NCBI RefSeq assembly: GCF_010119615.1
Contig: NZ_QOVG01000002.1
Location: 412,786-476,785, forward strand
DNA from: Pseudoxanthomonas gei
Lineage (GTDB): Bacteria; Pseudomonadota; Gammaproteobacteria; Xanthomonadales; Xanthomonadaceae
Length of the DNA stretch: 64,000 nucleotides
Direction: 5' to 3'
The first letter of the stretch is position 1. Every line of letters starts with the position of its first letter. Position numbers and translations under genes: made by a program. The notes below the pieces were generated by a model, which had not been told where the DNA came from, ran no database searches, and saw only the letters and a list, made by a program, of their open reading frames with translations. Below, one piece after another: positions 25,253-33,393 of the stretch.

Positions 25253-28057
25253 CTACGGCGTGGCGATCCTGAGGAAGCTGGCCTCGAACTCGTCCCCGGG
25301 CACCGGCTGCCCGTACAGGTAACCCTGCGCCTCGTCGCAGCGCAGCAGTTTCAGCAGGCTGTACTGCTCCTCGGTTTCCACGCCCTCGGCAACCACTTCC
25401 AGGTTGAACGAATGGGCCAGTGAAATCATCGTCGAGACCAGCGACAGCGCCTGCGCGGAATTGCCCATGTCGTCGATGAAGGAGCGGTCGATCTTCAACG
25501 CATCCACCGGCAGCTTGGATAGATAGCCCAGGGAGGAAAAGCCCGTGCCGAAGTCGTCGATGGCGATCCGCAGGCCCATCTTGCGCAGTGCATGCAGGGT
25601 CTCGATGCTCTGCGCCATGTCGGTCATGATCATGCTTTCGGTGATCTCCAGTTCCAGGCCGGCCGGCGCCAGCGGATCAACCGAAAGCAGGCGGCGCAGG
25701 TCATCGACAAAGGCCGGGTCGCGCAACTGCATGGGCGATACGTTGACCGCGATGCGCACGGCCGGCAGGCCGGCGCGATGCCAGCGCAGGTAATCCTCGA
25801 TGGCGCGCTCGATGGCCCAGCGGCCGACTTCGATGATCAGCCCGGTTTCTTCCAGGATCGGAATGAACTGCCCCGGTGGCGTCAAGGCCTGGCTGCGCGG
25901 GTCGCTCCAGCGGATCAGCGCTTCGGCGCTGACCACCTTGCCGCTGTGCACATTGACCTTGGGCTGGTAATGCAACACGAACTCGCGGTTGTCGAGCGCA
26001 TGCCGCAGCTGGTTTTCCTGGCCCAGCTTGAGTGCGATCGAGTCGGTCATCTTCTGCGTATAGAACAGATGCCTGCTGCCGCCGGCCTTGGCGTTCTTGA
26101 GCGCGGACTCGGCTTTGCGGAACAGCTCGTGCGGCGTATCGCCATCATCTGGAAAGGTGGCGACGCCGAATTTGGCGGCGATGCGGAATGGCGCACCGTC
26201 GAGCAGGAAAGGCTGCTCGTGGAAGGCCTTGATCAACCGCTCCAGGTGGCGCGTGGCATCGCCGGCGCGTTCGGTGTCGGTAAACACCAGCGCAAAATGG
26301 TCTGCGCCCACCCTCGCCAGCAGGGTCGGGTCGGCTAGGTGCTGGCCCAGCCAGGCCGCTACCTGCCTGAGCAGGTCGTCGCCCGCATGCAGTCCAAGGC
26401 TGTCGTTGATGCTCTTGAAGCGCTCCAGGTCGACCAGCACCAGCACCGCACCGGCAGTGCCGCGCAGGCACTGGGCCACGCGCTCGAGGAACAGGCTGCG
26501 ATTGGCCAGCCCGGTCAATGCGTCGTAATAGGCCAGGTAGTTCATGGCCTCGGCCTTGCCCAGGTTGCCTATGGCAAAACCGATGTCGTTGGCCAGGTCG
26601 GACAGCAGCCCGATCTCGGCCTCGTCGAAGTAGCCGACGTCGCCGGCGTGCAGGGCGAATACTGCGACCACTTCGCCGGCCACGATGATAGGCAGGGCGA
26701 CCAGCGAGCGGATCGCGGACGAGTCGTAGCCCGGCCTGGGCACGAAGCGGGCGTCGCTCGCCAGGTCGTTGACGATCACCGGCTGGCGCGTGCGTACCGC
26801 GATGGCACAGGGGTGTACTTCATCGCCAAGCGCGACTGTCCTGCCGATCGCCAGGTTGCGGTCGCGGCAGCTGCCGGCCAATGCGGCCGGCACGATGTTG
26901 CCGCTGGCCGCGTCCACCCAGCCTATCCACGCCAGCAGGAACCCGCCGGACTCGACCGCGATGCGGCACGCATCCTGGAACAGTTCGGCGCGGTCGCCCA
27001 CCCGCACGATCAGCGCGTTGATCTGGCTCAGTACCAGGTAACCGCGGTTGAGGCGTTCTATCCGTTCCTCGTCCAGGCGCCGGTCGGTGATGTCCTGGCA
27101 GGTGCCGCTCACGCGCACTGGCTGGCCGGACTCGTCGAACAGCACCTGCCAGCGCTCTTCCAGGAACTTGATCCGCCCGCCGGGCAGCAGCAGGCGGTGG
27201 CGCGTGGACGAAGGCTCGCGCAAAGGCAGCGAGGCCTGCAGGTCCAGGTCGAGCTGGCCGCGGTCGTCAGGGTGGACCCGGGCCAGGAAATCGGCATGGG
27301 TGACCGGGGTTTCCGGCTCCATCTCGTGGATCCGGTAGGTTTCCCGGGACCAAACCACCTCCATGGTCGCCAGGTCGGTTTCCCAGCTGCCGACCTTGGC
27401 CACGCGCTGTGCCGCCACCAGCCGCGAGCGCTCGGCGAGCAATTGCCGGGCGGCCTCGCGCTGGTCGGCCTCGCTGGACTGCAGCGCAAGCTCGTGCAGC
27501 TTGCGGTCGGTGATGTCCATGTGCATGACCACGACGCCGCTGGCGGGCTCCTGGCTCATCGGCGTTGCTGTCATCTGGAACCATCGCTGCTCGTGCGGCG
27601 AATGGCAGGAATACATGGCTTCGAAGCGCGGTGCCGTGCGTTCAAGCACCGACTGCAGGCCATCGGCAATGCGGGTGGCGCCGTCGGAATGGTCGCCGTG
27701 GGCTTGCAGGCAGACCTCCAGGTAGTTGGCTCCGACCTCCGCCGAAGAGCCGCGCAAGCCGTTGCTACGGCCGAACTGCCGCCACGATTCGTTGATCGCC
27801 ACGATGTAGCCGCCCGCGTCGAGGAGGGCGATATTGGCCGGCAGGCTGTTGAGGATGGCAGTGCGCCGGTTCGCATCGACGCGCCGCACTTCCTCCTGTG
27901 CGCGCTGCAGCATGAAAGTGCGGCCCTGTTCGTCGGTGAGCGCGTCGACCTGCCCGGCGGTCAGCTCGTACAGGCGGTCTTCGGCCTGGCGCAGCGCGAG
28001 CAACAGTTCCTGGATCTCGTCGGAGGGCATCGCGACCGGGGACAGGGGGACGTTCAC
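25253..28057 (-). CDS. PAS-PAS-GAF-GGDEF-EAL sensor, predicted c-di-GMP phosphodiesterase
   Basis: 934 residues, no membrane helix. Order: N-terminal helix, PAS (about 65-175), PAS/PAC (about 205-325, with MEPETPVTHADFLARVHPDDR), GAF (about 345-490), GGDEF (about 500-665), EAL (about 680-925). The GGDEF signature is degenerate (RVGADHFALVF), so cyclase activity is unlikely. The EAL domain keeps its metal and catalytic residues: AEALIRWSD, LELEITES, IDDFGTGFSSLGYL, LKIDRSFI, VVAEGVET. The GTG start overlaps the kaiB stop (GTGA), so translation is coupled to KaiB. Prediction: a cytosolic c-di-GMP hydrolase gated by PAS/GAF signals and linked to the KaiBC pair. Confidence 0.93.
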   Translation of the reverse strand: MNVPLSPVAMPSDEIQELLLALRQAEDRLYELTAGQVDALTDEQGRTFMLQRAQEEVRRVDANRRTAILNSLPANIALLDAGGYIVAINESWRQFGRSNGLRGSSAEVGANYLEVCLQAHGDHSDGATRIADGLQSVLERTAPRFEAMYSCHSPHEQRWFQMTATPMSQEPASGVVVMHMDITDRKLHELALQSSEADQREAARQLLAERSRLVAAQRVAKVGSWETDLATMEVVWSRETYRIHEMEPETPVTHADFLARVHPDDRGQLDLDLQASLPLREPSSTRHRLLLPGGRIKFLEERWQVLFDESGQPVRVSGTCQDITDRRLDEERIERLNRGYLVLSQINALIVRVGDRAELFQDACRIAVESGGFLLAWIGWVDAASGNIVPAALAGSCRDRNLAIGRTVALGDEVHPCAIAVRTRQPVIVNDLASDARFVPRPGYDSSAIRSLVALPIIVAGEVVAVFALHAGDVGYFDEAEIGLLSDLANDIGFAIGNLGKAEAMNYLAYYDALTGLANRSLFLERVAQCLRGTAGAVLVLVDLERFKSINDSLGLHAGDDLLRQVAAWLGQHLADPTLLARVGADHFALVFTDTERAGDATRHLERLIKAFHEQPFLLDGAPFRIAAKFGVATFPDDGDTPHELFRKAESALKNAKAGGSRHLFYTQKMTDSIALKLGQENQLRHALDNREFVLHYQPKVNVHSGKVVSAEALIRWSDPRSQALTPPGQFIPILEETGLIIEVGRWAIERAIEDYLRWHRAGLPAVRIAVNVSPMQLRDPAFVDDLRRLLSVDPLAPAGLELEITESMIMTDMAQSIETLHALRKMGLRIAIDDFGTGFSSLGYLSKLPVDALKIDRSFIDDMGNSAQALSLVSTMISLAHSFNLEVVAEGVETEEQYSLLKLLRCDEAQGYLYGQPVPGDEFEASFLRIATP

Positions 28058-28341
28058 TCAGGCGACTCGAGTCCCAGCGTGCGCAACACGGTGGTCGTCT
28101 CGCTCAGGTTGCCCACCAGCCGGCGCGTGGGCCCCGGTTGCAGGACCAGCAGGGTCGGGGTCATGAATATCTTCTCGCTCAGTGCGCGATTGGGCTGGGC
28201 GAATACGTCGACCACTTCGATCTCGTGCATCTGCGGCAGGTGCGCCTTGCAGATCGCACGGAGATTGGCCAGGGCCTGTACCGAGTTGGTGGCGTGGTCG
28301 GCAACGAACAGCTGGAATACGAAACGGACGCTTTGCTTCAT
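28054..28341 (-). CDS. kaiB: KaiB-like thioredoxin-fold protein
   Basis: 95 residues from ATG 28341 (a longer in-frame start at 28377 would run into the end of kaiC). KaiB-family features: N-terminal beta strand and helix (SVRFVFQLFVADHATNSVQALANLRAIC), EIEVVDVFAQPNRALSEKIFMTPTLLV, and the cis-Pro region TPTL followed by RRLVGNLSE. KaiB binds the CI ring of KaiC and promotes dephosphorylation in the cyanobacterial clock; outside cyanobacteria KaiBC pairs are tied to stress or daily timing. kaiC ends 7 bp upstream and the c-di-GMP gene overlaps by 4 bp, so all three form one operon. Confidence 0.92.
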   Translation of the reverse strand: MKQSVRFVFQLFVADHATNSVQALANLRAICKAHLPQMHEIEVVDVFAQPNRALSEKIFMTPTLLVLQPGPTRRLVGNLSETTTVLRTLGLESPE

Positions 28342-28348
28342 GTGCTTG

Positions 28349-30076
28349 CTATTCCTGCCCTGTCGCCGCGTCGGCACCGCGCAGTTCGCGCATCATCGTG
28401 CGCCCGCCCTTCAGTTCGCGCTCCTGGCTCTCGGTGGTGCGGGTCAGCAGCGCCTTCTCGACCTGCTTGGCCACCAGCACGGTCTGCAGCGAACGCAACC
28501 TGACTTCCAGCTCGGCTTCCTCGGCGTCCAGCTGCACGCGCTTGAGCTGGCCCTGCACGTCGGCCATTTCCTGGGCGACGCGGGCGGCGCTTTCCTTTTC
28601 CCAACGCATAGTGCCCATAAGCACTTCGCCGCCGGCGGTGTAGATGTCGGCCAGCGTCACCCCGGTGCTGCTCAGGATCAGCTCACGGACCTGGTTGGAG
28701 TGCGAGGTGCCGCGCGACTTGATGATCGACATGCCGCGGTTGCGTTCACCCGCCTGCACCAGGTAGTTCAGATGGATCCAGGTGTCGGCCAGGGTCGACA
28801 CCTGCAAAGGCGTGCCGCCATTCATCTGCCCGGCCATCTCGTCCAGCAGCGAGGTGCAGACCATGGTGATGCCATCGGACTTGGTCCAGTCGATCAGTCG
28901 TTCGGCCACGCCGTGCGCGGTCAGCTCGTTGCCGGCCTTGGAAAGAGTGGACACCGGGTCGATGACCAGGCAGCGCGCCTTGTGTTCCTTGGCAATGGCC
29001 TTGATGCGGACCAGCAGGCTCTCGGCGCTGCCGGTGATGGTGCGTGCCGAGACCATGCGCAACACGCCGCTCTCCACGTGCGGCCCGAGCTGGATGCCCA
29101 CCGATTCCAGGTTGCGGATCACCTCGCTGCCATCGGAGTCGAAGCTCACGAACAGGGTCTGCTCGCCACGCAGGCAGGCCGCTTCGGCGAAAGTGCCGCT
29201 CAGCGTGGTCTTGGCCGTGCCCGGGAAGCCGGTGATCAGCACACTGGCGCCGCGGTAGTAGCCACCATCCAGCATGGTGTCCAGCCGCTCGATGCCGGTG
29301 GTGACCCGTTCGCTGGTGTGCTGGGCATCGCTGCCGCCCAGCAGGCGCGAAATGGCCACGTCGAAGCCGTTGGAACCGATCACGAACGGAGATTCGTTTT
29401 CGTTGAAGGCCGAGCCGCGGTATTTCTGCACACGCAGGTTGCGCTGCGACACGCCATGCTCCACCGACTGGTTGAGCACGACCGCGCAATCGACCATGAA
29501 CTGCATGAAGCCGAAGGTGCTGCCGTCTATGGAGCTGGACGGGTCGCCGCCGGCCTTGGCGGTGATCAGCGCGGTCAGTCCCTGGGCGATCAGCCATTCA
29601 TGCAGCCGGTAGACCTCGCGGCGACGGCTGGCGTCGTCCGGAAGCAGGGCCAGCAGGATGTCCAGCGCATCGAACACGATGCGCCGCGCGCCCATCGCGG
29701 AAACCTGCGCGCCCAGCCCGGCCAGCATCCCGGTCAGGTCGAATGCGCCGGTCTGCACCGCATCCGGGCTGGGGATGCAATCCAGGAAGTACAGCTGTTC
29801 GGCCGGCAACGCATCCAGTGCCCAGCCGAAGCCCCGGGCATTGGTGCGGATGCGATCGGCGGTTTCCTCGAAGGCCACGAAGATGCCCGGCTCCGCGCAC
29901 AGGCGCGCGCCATGGGCCAGGAAACCCAACGCGAAGATGGTCTTGCCCGAACCCGGTCCGCCCAGCAGCAAGGTGGTGCGGCCGACGGGCAGTCCGCCGC
30001 CGGTCAATTCGTCGAAGCCGGCAACGCCGGTGGGCGCCTTGTACAGGGCCGTGAGGAAGGGTGCTTCAGCGGACAT
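28349..30076 (-). CDS. kaiC: KaiC-like double-domain ATPase/autokinase
   Basis: 575 residues, two RecA-like domains plus a coiled-coil-prone C-terminal extension (about 500-575). CI: Walker A GGPGSGKT (39-46) and catalytic glutamates in FVAFEET (70-71). CII: Walker A GFPGTAKT; the position of the usual EE pair reads FVSFDSDGSEV, so both glutamates are changed. The phosphosite segment is kept: GTPLQVSTLADT aligns by eye with cyanobacterial residues T426, S431 and T432. No kaiA is visible, as in most bacteria outside cyanobacteria. The promoter is likely in 30077-30250. First gene of the kaiC-kaiB-EAL operon. Confidence 0.95.
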   Translation of the reverse strand: MSAEAPFLTALYKAPTGVAGFDELTGGGLPVGRTTLLLGGPGSGKTIFALGFLAHGARLCAEPGIFVAFEETADRIRTNARGFGWALDALPAEQLYFLDCIPSPDAVQTGAFDLTGMLAGLGAQVSAMGARRIVFDALDILLALLPDDASRRREVYRLHEWLIAQGLTALITAKAGGDPSSSIDGSTFGFMQFMVDCAVVLNQSVEHGVSQRNLRVQKYRGSAFNENESPFVIGSNGFDVAISRLLGGSDAQHTSERVTTGIERLDTMLDGGYYRGASVLITGFPGTAKTTLSGTFAEAACLRGEQTLFVSFDSDGSEVIRNLESVGIQLGPHVESGVLRMVSARTITGSAESLLVRIKAIAKEHKARCLVIDPVSTLSKAGNELTAHGVAERLIDWTKSDGITMVCTSLLDEMAGQMNGGTPLQVSTLADTWIHLNYLVQAGERNRGMSIIKSRGTSHSNQVRELILSSTGVTLADIYTAGGEVLMGTMRWEKESAARVAQEMADVQGQLKRVQLDAEEAELEVRLRSLQTVLVAKQVEKALLTRTTESQERELKGGRTMMRELRGADAATGQE

Positions 30077-30258
30077 GCGCTCGCCTGAGTACGTTCAGGG
30101 CGACAGGCCGAGATGAAAAAGATGCTGGGCTTTTTCGCGGCCGGCCACAAGGCCGTATCGCCACACCGACGCGCGTTTAGCGTGACCCAGCCGACAGTTT
30201 GCACAGGAAGACGTTCTCCCTAGCCGTGTGGACCCCGTGCTTCAGATGGATGAACGAA

Positions 30259-30360
30259 TCAGCTGCATGAACGCAGCAGCAGGTTCAGGCCGACGGTGAG
30301 CGCAATCGAGAGGAGGATACTGAGCAGGCAACCGCTGCCCTTTATAGATCGGATGGCCAT
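30259..30360 (-). CDS. small single-helix membrane protein (33 aa)
   Basis: Too short for usual cut-offs. Reads MAIRSIKGSGCLLSILL and then SIALTVGLNLLLRSCS: a basic start, one hydrophobic helix and a Cys-containing tail. Small proteins with this layout occur in xanthomonads, which is why I list it. No strong ribosome site precedes the ATG, and a longer overlapping frame on the same strand is possible. Function unknown. Confidence 0.4.
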   Translation of the reverse strand: MAIRSIKGSGCLLSILLSIALTVGLNLLLRSCS

Positions 30361-30516
30361 GGGTCATTGTTGGTGCAGCGCGTTGTCGCCAGGTGACGGG
30401 CAGCCGTTTGCTGGACTGCCCTGTTAGCCACGTCGTCACGCTCCGGTTTCGGCTGCATAACGACCGGCGGCCTAGCTTGCCTTGGCCAATCCTGGCTTCC
30501 AGCACGAGCGCATACG

Positions 30517-30714
30517 ATGCCCAACACCGACAAGAACCAGTCCGGCGGCCATAGCCATCCGCAGAAGGACAATGAAAACAACAACGACAAGGGTGACACC
30601 GCCCGCACCACGGATTCCTCCAGCGGCGAAGTGCTTGGCACCGGTGAAAAGGTGAAGTCGCACGAGGGACCGAAGGAAAGCTTTGGGTCCAAGGGCTCGA
30701 AAGACAACCACTGA
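30517..30714 (+). CDS. small hydrophilic low-complexity protein (65 aa)
   Basis: The protein is almost free of hydrophobic residues and rich in Asn, Asp, Lys, Ser, Gly and His (MPNTDKNQSGGHSHPQKDNE at the start, SKGSKDNH at the end), as in intrinsically disordered stress proteins. A longer minus-strand frame covers the same bases but has an unlikely composition (several Trp, Phe and Pro runs). The ribosome site is weak. It may be a hydrophilin-like protein; not recognised with certainty. Confidence 0.5.
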   Translation: MPNTDKNQSGGHSHPQKDNENNNDKGDTARTTDSSSGEVLGTGEKVKSHEGPKESFGSKGSKDNH

Positions 30715-30793
30715 TCCTGCGCGGGGATGCGCCCCGTATCCGGGGCCATGCCTGCGATATTCCGGCGCATTGACGACATGCGTCCGCGGCCGG

Positions 30794-31054
30794 TCAGGCC
30801 ACCGGACCGTCTCCTGCCCGGTAGGCCGCCTGCTTGAGCATGTCCACCAGCCTCTCCGCCTCTTCACGGCTGCCGGCATTCCGCCGCACCGAGTCGACCT
30901 CGCCCGCGAACCAGTCCCAGAACTCCGCCTCGGCCTCGAACGCGGCGCGCATGCGCGGCACGTGGCTGGCGATTTCGACGACCATCGAGGAGAGGTTGCC
31001 GGGCCGGCGCACCGGCGCGGTGTTCACGAAGATCCTGTTTGCGCTGCTTCCCAT
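30794..31054 (-). CDS. small protein, function unknown (86 aa)
   Basis: Starts MGSSANRIFVNTAPVRRPGN; the rest is amphipathic helix rich in Arg, Glu and Ala (EAEAEFWDWFAGEVDSVRRN, then EEAERLVDMLKQAAYRAGDG). A longer frame to 31207 exists, but its added residues are Arg/Cys-rich and look non-coding. No domain is recognised. First of a run of small minus-strand genes that includes the integron-like region. Confidence 0.5.
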   Translation of the reverse strand: MGSSANRIFVNTAPVRRPGNLSSMVVEIASHVPRMRAAFEAEAEFWDWFAGEVDSVRRNAGSREEAERLVDMLKQAAYRAGDGPVA

Positions 31055-31222
31055 GCAGCAAAGTTGCCAACACCAGCGTGAAGGCTTCGGTAAGCCCGTG
31101 GTGGCCGTGTCCAAGGCCGCCTTGCGGATCCGGCACGCAGGCCAGCGGCCCGGTGCACGGATGCCGCCCCGGCATCGCAGGCGTCGCCCCAAGGCAGCGC
31201 GCGTCAACGCATTCTCAGGCCC

Positions 31223-31636
31223 TCACGCCGAAGTCAACAGCAGGAATGCCCAGTACACGCCGATGCCCATCTGCACGGCAAACGCGGTAAAGCGCAGGGT
31301 GACCGCGGCGGCGCTGACCGATGCCAGGTGCACAAGGGACTGGAAGACGCGACTGGCAAGCAGGACATAGGCGAGCGAATCGGTCAGCGCCGTCCTGTCG
31401 GTGGCGATGGCCACGAGCAGCAGGCCGCCAAAGAGAGGCAGGCCTTCAAGGCAGTTGGCGTGTGCCCGGGCCAGCCGTTGCATGAAAGGCGACAGGCCGG
31501 CGTTGTCGGCAGTGAAGGCGTTGGCGGCCACCTTGCCGCGCAGGACGAGCTGCGAACGGATGACTTCCATGAGCACCAGCAACAGCAACGTCCATGAAAT
31601 GAAACCGGTCAGTGCGATCGCGCTTGGAGAGGTCAT
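31223..31636 (-). CDS. MAPEG-family membrane protein
   Basis: 137 residues with four hydrophobic helices. MAPEG proteins (microsomal glutathione S-transferase / eicosanoid family) are four-helix membrane proteins, often glutathione-dependent. The family segment RLARAHANCLEGLPLFGGLLLVA is present (about 54-76), preceded by RSQLVLRGKVAANAF. It is a complete bacterial-size member. Substrate unknown. It lies in the block of small minus-strand genes leading to the attC sites. Confidence 0.88.
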   Translation of the reverse strand: MTSPSAIALTGFISWTLLLLVLMEVIRSQLVLRGKVAANAFTADNAGLSPFMQRLARAHANCLEGLPLFGGLLLVAIATDRTALTDSLAYVLLASRVFQSLVHLASVSAAAVTLRFTAFAVQMGIGVYWAFLLLTSA

Positions 31637-31759
31637 GGCAGGACTTCCTGAGGAGGTAGGACGCGTTACTGGCGAGCGCAGCTCAACTCGCCAATTGGAA
31701 TTGCCAGCGGCTGCAGCGGATGAGCCGTGCTTGCGGGTGAATTCACTTCCTTACCTTGC

Positions 31760-32098
31760 TTAGCCTGACGACTGAGTCCGGTTCACGGGGGCAGGTTGGC
31801 CAACCCATGCCGCAACCCTGTTGCGTTCCTCGAGCACCAGCGCCGAACCCTTGGCAAGGTCCTCCGCATTCCTGGAAATGAAGAGCGGCTCAGTTGCCTC
31901 CACGCGTATCCGGATCGATTCGATCGCCGGGATGTGGCTTTCCCAGGAAATGAAGTCATCCCACTCCAATGGGTAGCGAGGCTTGTCATCCAGGAACCGG
32001 TCCAGCAGCCCCACCAGCTCCTGGAGATCGGTTGGCCCGGCCTGGCGGACATGGACATGACTTGAGCGACGCAGCCAGTGCCTGAGCATCTTCAGCAT
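31760..32098 (-). CDS. hypothetical protein (112 aa)
   Basis: Starts at ATG 32098 with GAGG 5-8 bases upstream; a longer reading frame runs on upstream but overlaps the next gene. The N-terminus is basic (MLKMLRHWLRRSSHVHVRQA), then an acidic helical region (LQELVGLLDRFLDDKPRYPL) and EWDDFISWESHIPAIESIRI. No membrane segment and no known domain. The gene is small, isolated in function and on the same strand as its neighbours, the style typical of integron cassette genes. Confidence 0.65.
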   Translation of the reverse strand: MLKMLRHWLRRSSHVHVRQAGPTDLQELVGLLDRFLDDKPRYPLEWDDFISWESHIPAIESIRIRVEATEPLFISRNAEDLAKGSALVLEERNRVAAWVGQPAPVNRTQSSG

Positions 32099-32105
32099 GG
32101 TCGCC

Positions 32106-32459
32106 TCATTGGTATGGAAATGAATCGTCACGCTCCAGCTCACGCAGCCTCTGCTCGATCCTGTCCCTGTCCAGGCAGCGGGCCACCGCGGGCCACTGCC
32201 TTGCGGCAACCAGGCGCCAGTTGCCGATGCCGATGGCAAGTCCTGCGACAAGCGCGCCGGCGGTGGTGAACAAAGCCAGCAGTGACTGCGACCGCAGAAC
32301 GCCCAGAACAACGGCGACCACAAGGAAGGGAATTGCCAGGCCGACCGCCTGCCGCGTGATCATCGATCGCCAACGGTTGTCGATTGGCTCGTTCAAGCCG
32401 GCCAGCATCGAGACCAGCACCTGCTTTTCCTGGCGCCGGGTGAGCGGTCGAATCTTCAT
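32106..32459 (-). CDS. small membrane protein, function unknown (117 aa)
   Basis: The ATG at 32459 overlaps the stop of the upstream DUF6632 gene (ATGA), so the two are translationally coupled. A basic N-terminal segment (MKIRPLTRRQEKQVLVSMLA) is followed by two hydrophobic helices (AVGLAIPFLVVAVVLGVL and ALFTTAGALVAGLAIGIG), then an Arg-rich tail (RDRIEQRLRELERDDSFP). No recognised family. Confidence 0.72.
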   Translation of the reverse strand: MKIRPLTRRQEKQVLVSMLAGLNEPIDNRWRSMITRQAVGLAIPFLVVAVVLGVLRSQSLLALFTTAGALVAGLAIGIGNWRLVAARQWPAVARCLDRDRIEQRLRELERDDSFPYQ

Positions 32460-32845
32460 CTGGTGCCTCGCGTGGCCGGCGCGGCGCGGGGCGTCAACAC
32501 GGCCAAGGCAATCGCCACGAGGAGCAGCGCCGGGACGTCCCCTGCCAAGTGTCCCATCTGCCCGGGCTGGGTGACCGCCTGCACGGCCATGATCGCGGCG
32601 TGGACGGCGCTGGAGCACGCGGTGAACCAGATCAGGCTCAGGTTGGCCAACGGGTCACGCGCGGCCAGCAGCAGGAACACGCCAAGCGTGGCGTAGATGC
32701 CGACGAGCATCATCGGGTAGTCCGAGTGGCCGGCGTGCCAGGTCCAGCCGGAGGGCCAGAACAACATGAGCGGGTAGAGGGCAAGGCACGCGAGTCCACT
32801 CACGACCAGGACAACGCGCAGGTACCTGAGGCGATCAATGTTCAT
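32456..32845 (-). CDS. DUF6632-like membrane protein (129 aa)
   Basis: ATG 32845 has AGGAG 7-8 bases upstream. Four hydrophobic segments; the stretches ALYPLMLFWPSGWTWHAG, YPMMLVGIYATLGVFLLLAA and NLSLIWFTACSSAVHAAIM match my memory of the DUF6632 family. Function unknown. It starts just after an attC-like site at 32861-32908, as expected for the first gene in a cassette. Confidence 0.78.
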   Translation of the reverse strand: MNIDRLRYLRVVLVVSGLACLALYPLMLFWPSGWTWHAGHSDYPMMLVGIYATLGVFLLLAARDPLANLSLIWFTACSSAVHAAIMAVQAVTQPGQMGHLAGDVPALLLVAIALAVLTPRAAPATRGTR

Positions 32846-32860
32846 GACGGACTCCTGTGG

Positions 32861-32908
32861 CAACCAACCTCTGGATCAGGCCCGTTCGGCTTGAATGTAG
32901 TGTCAGGC
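32861..32908 (-). repeat. attC-like recombination site 1
   Basis: Read on the minus strand it begins GCCTGACACTACATTCAAGC and ends ATCCAGAGGTTGGTTG. This follows the classical short attC pattern (R'' close to GCCTAAC, then ..TTCATTCAAGCCGA, then CGGCTTAATTCAGGCGTTAG) with few changes. The left end overlaps the stop codon of the 119-residue membrane protein gene and the right end lies 16 bp before the next ATG, the typical position between two cassettes. Confidence 0.7.
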
Positions 32909-33262
32909 AGCAAGTCGCACCAACGCCATGGCAAGGATGGCGAGGAAGACCAATGCGGGAAGTGCAAATCCGCTGCTCGCTACGATCCATAACGGGTAAC
33001 GGGTAAAGCGTGCGGCCAACAGGGCACAAAGCGCGCCGTTTGCGAACAGCAGTACCCAGCCTCGCGCGGCAGGCAGGTCCTTGCTGCTGAAGCTTACGTC
33101 GGATGATCCGATCCATAGGAGGAAGATCAATAGAGACAGTCCTGCCAAGGCAGGGATCGCCAGGATGCCGGACATGAATCCGACAGCGACGCGCAGGGCG
33201 CGTTTGCGCGGCACTTGCCGAACGGCGAGGTTGCTGGTGGGTGGACTGTAGGGATTCTTCAT
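32903..33262 (-). CDS. small membrane protein, function unknown (119 aa)
   Basis: Starts MKNPYSPPTSNLAVRQVPRK, the short Pro/Asn-rich lead common in small membrane proteins, then three hydrophobic segments (MSGILAIPALAGLSLLIFLL, ARGWVLLFANGALCALLAA, IVASSGFALPALVFLAILAM). No family recognised. Its stop codon lies in the R'' end of attC-like site 1, so it is probably a cassette gene. GC content here is lower than in the chromosomal flanks. Confidence 0.72.
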   Translation of the reverse strand: MKNPYSPPTSNLAVRQVPRKRALRVAVGFMSGILAIPALAGLSLLIFLLWIGSSDVSFSSKDLPAARGWVLLFANGALCALLAARFTRYPLWIVASSGFALPALVFLAILAMALVRLAA

Positions 33263-33270
33263 CTACTGCC

Positions 33271-33393
33271 TGAGGCCTCGCTTGAACGGTTGGTCAGCGT
33301 CATTGCTGCAAGTCGTCGCTGCTTACAAAAGACTGCGTTTCCGGGCTGAACACAAAGTGCCTGGCGTTGCGGTCGCTTGCATGAACGGCTATC
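33271..33393 (-). repeat. attC-like half-sites between fosX-like gene and next cassette
   Basis: Two direct copies of an attC arm: the fosX stop runs into TAGCCGTTCATGCAAGCGAC (minus strand, about 33391-33372), and a second copy CCAACCGTTCAAGCGAGG lies about 33294-33276, just before the next gene. Neither has a convincing R' partner, so these look like eroded or recombined attC sites. Confidence 0.4.

Noticed and set aside
26339..30088. Very long plus-strand frame opposite kaiC, kaiB and the EAL gene
   Set aside because: Low-complexity composition without motifs; the minus strand carries three intact families with coupled starts.
30342..30779. Minus-strand 145-residue frame opposite the small hydrophilic protein
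   Set aside because: Unusual Trp/Pro/Ser composition and no ribosome site; the plus-strand peptide is more protein-like.
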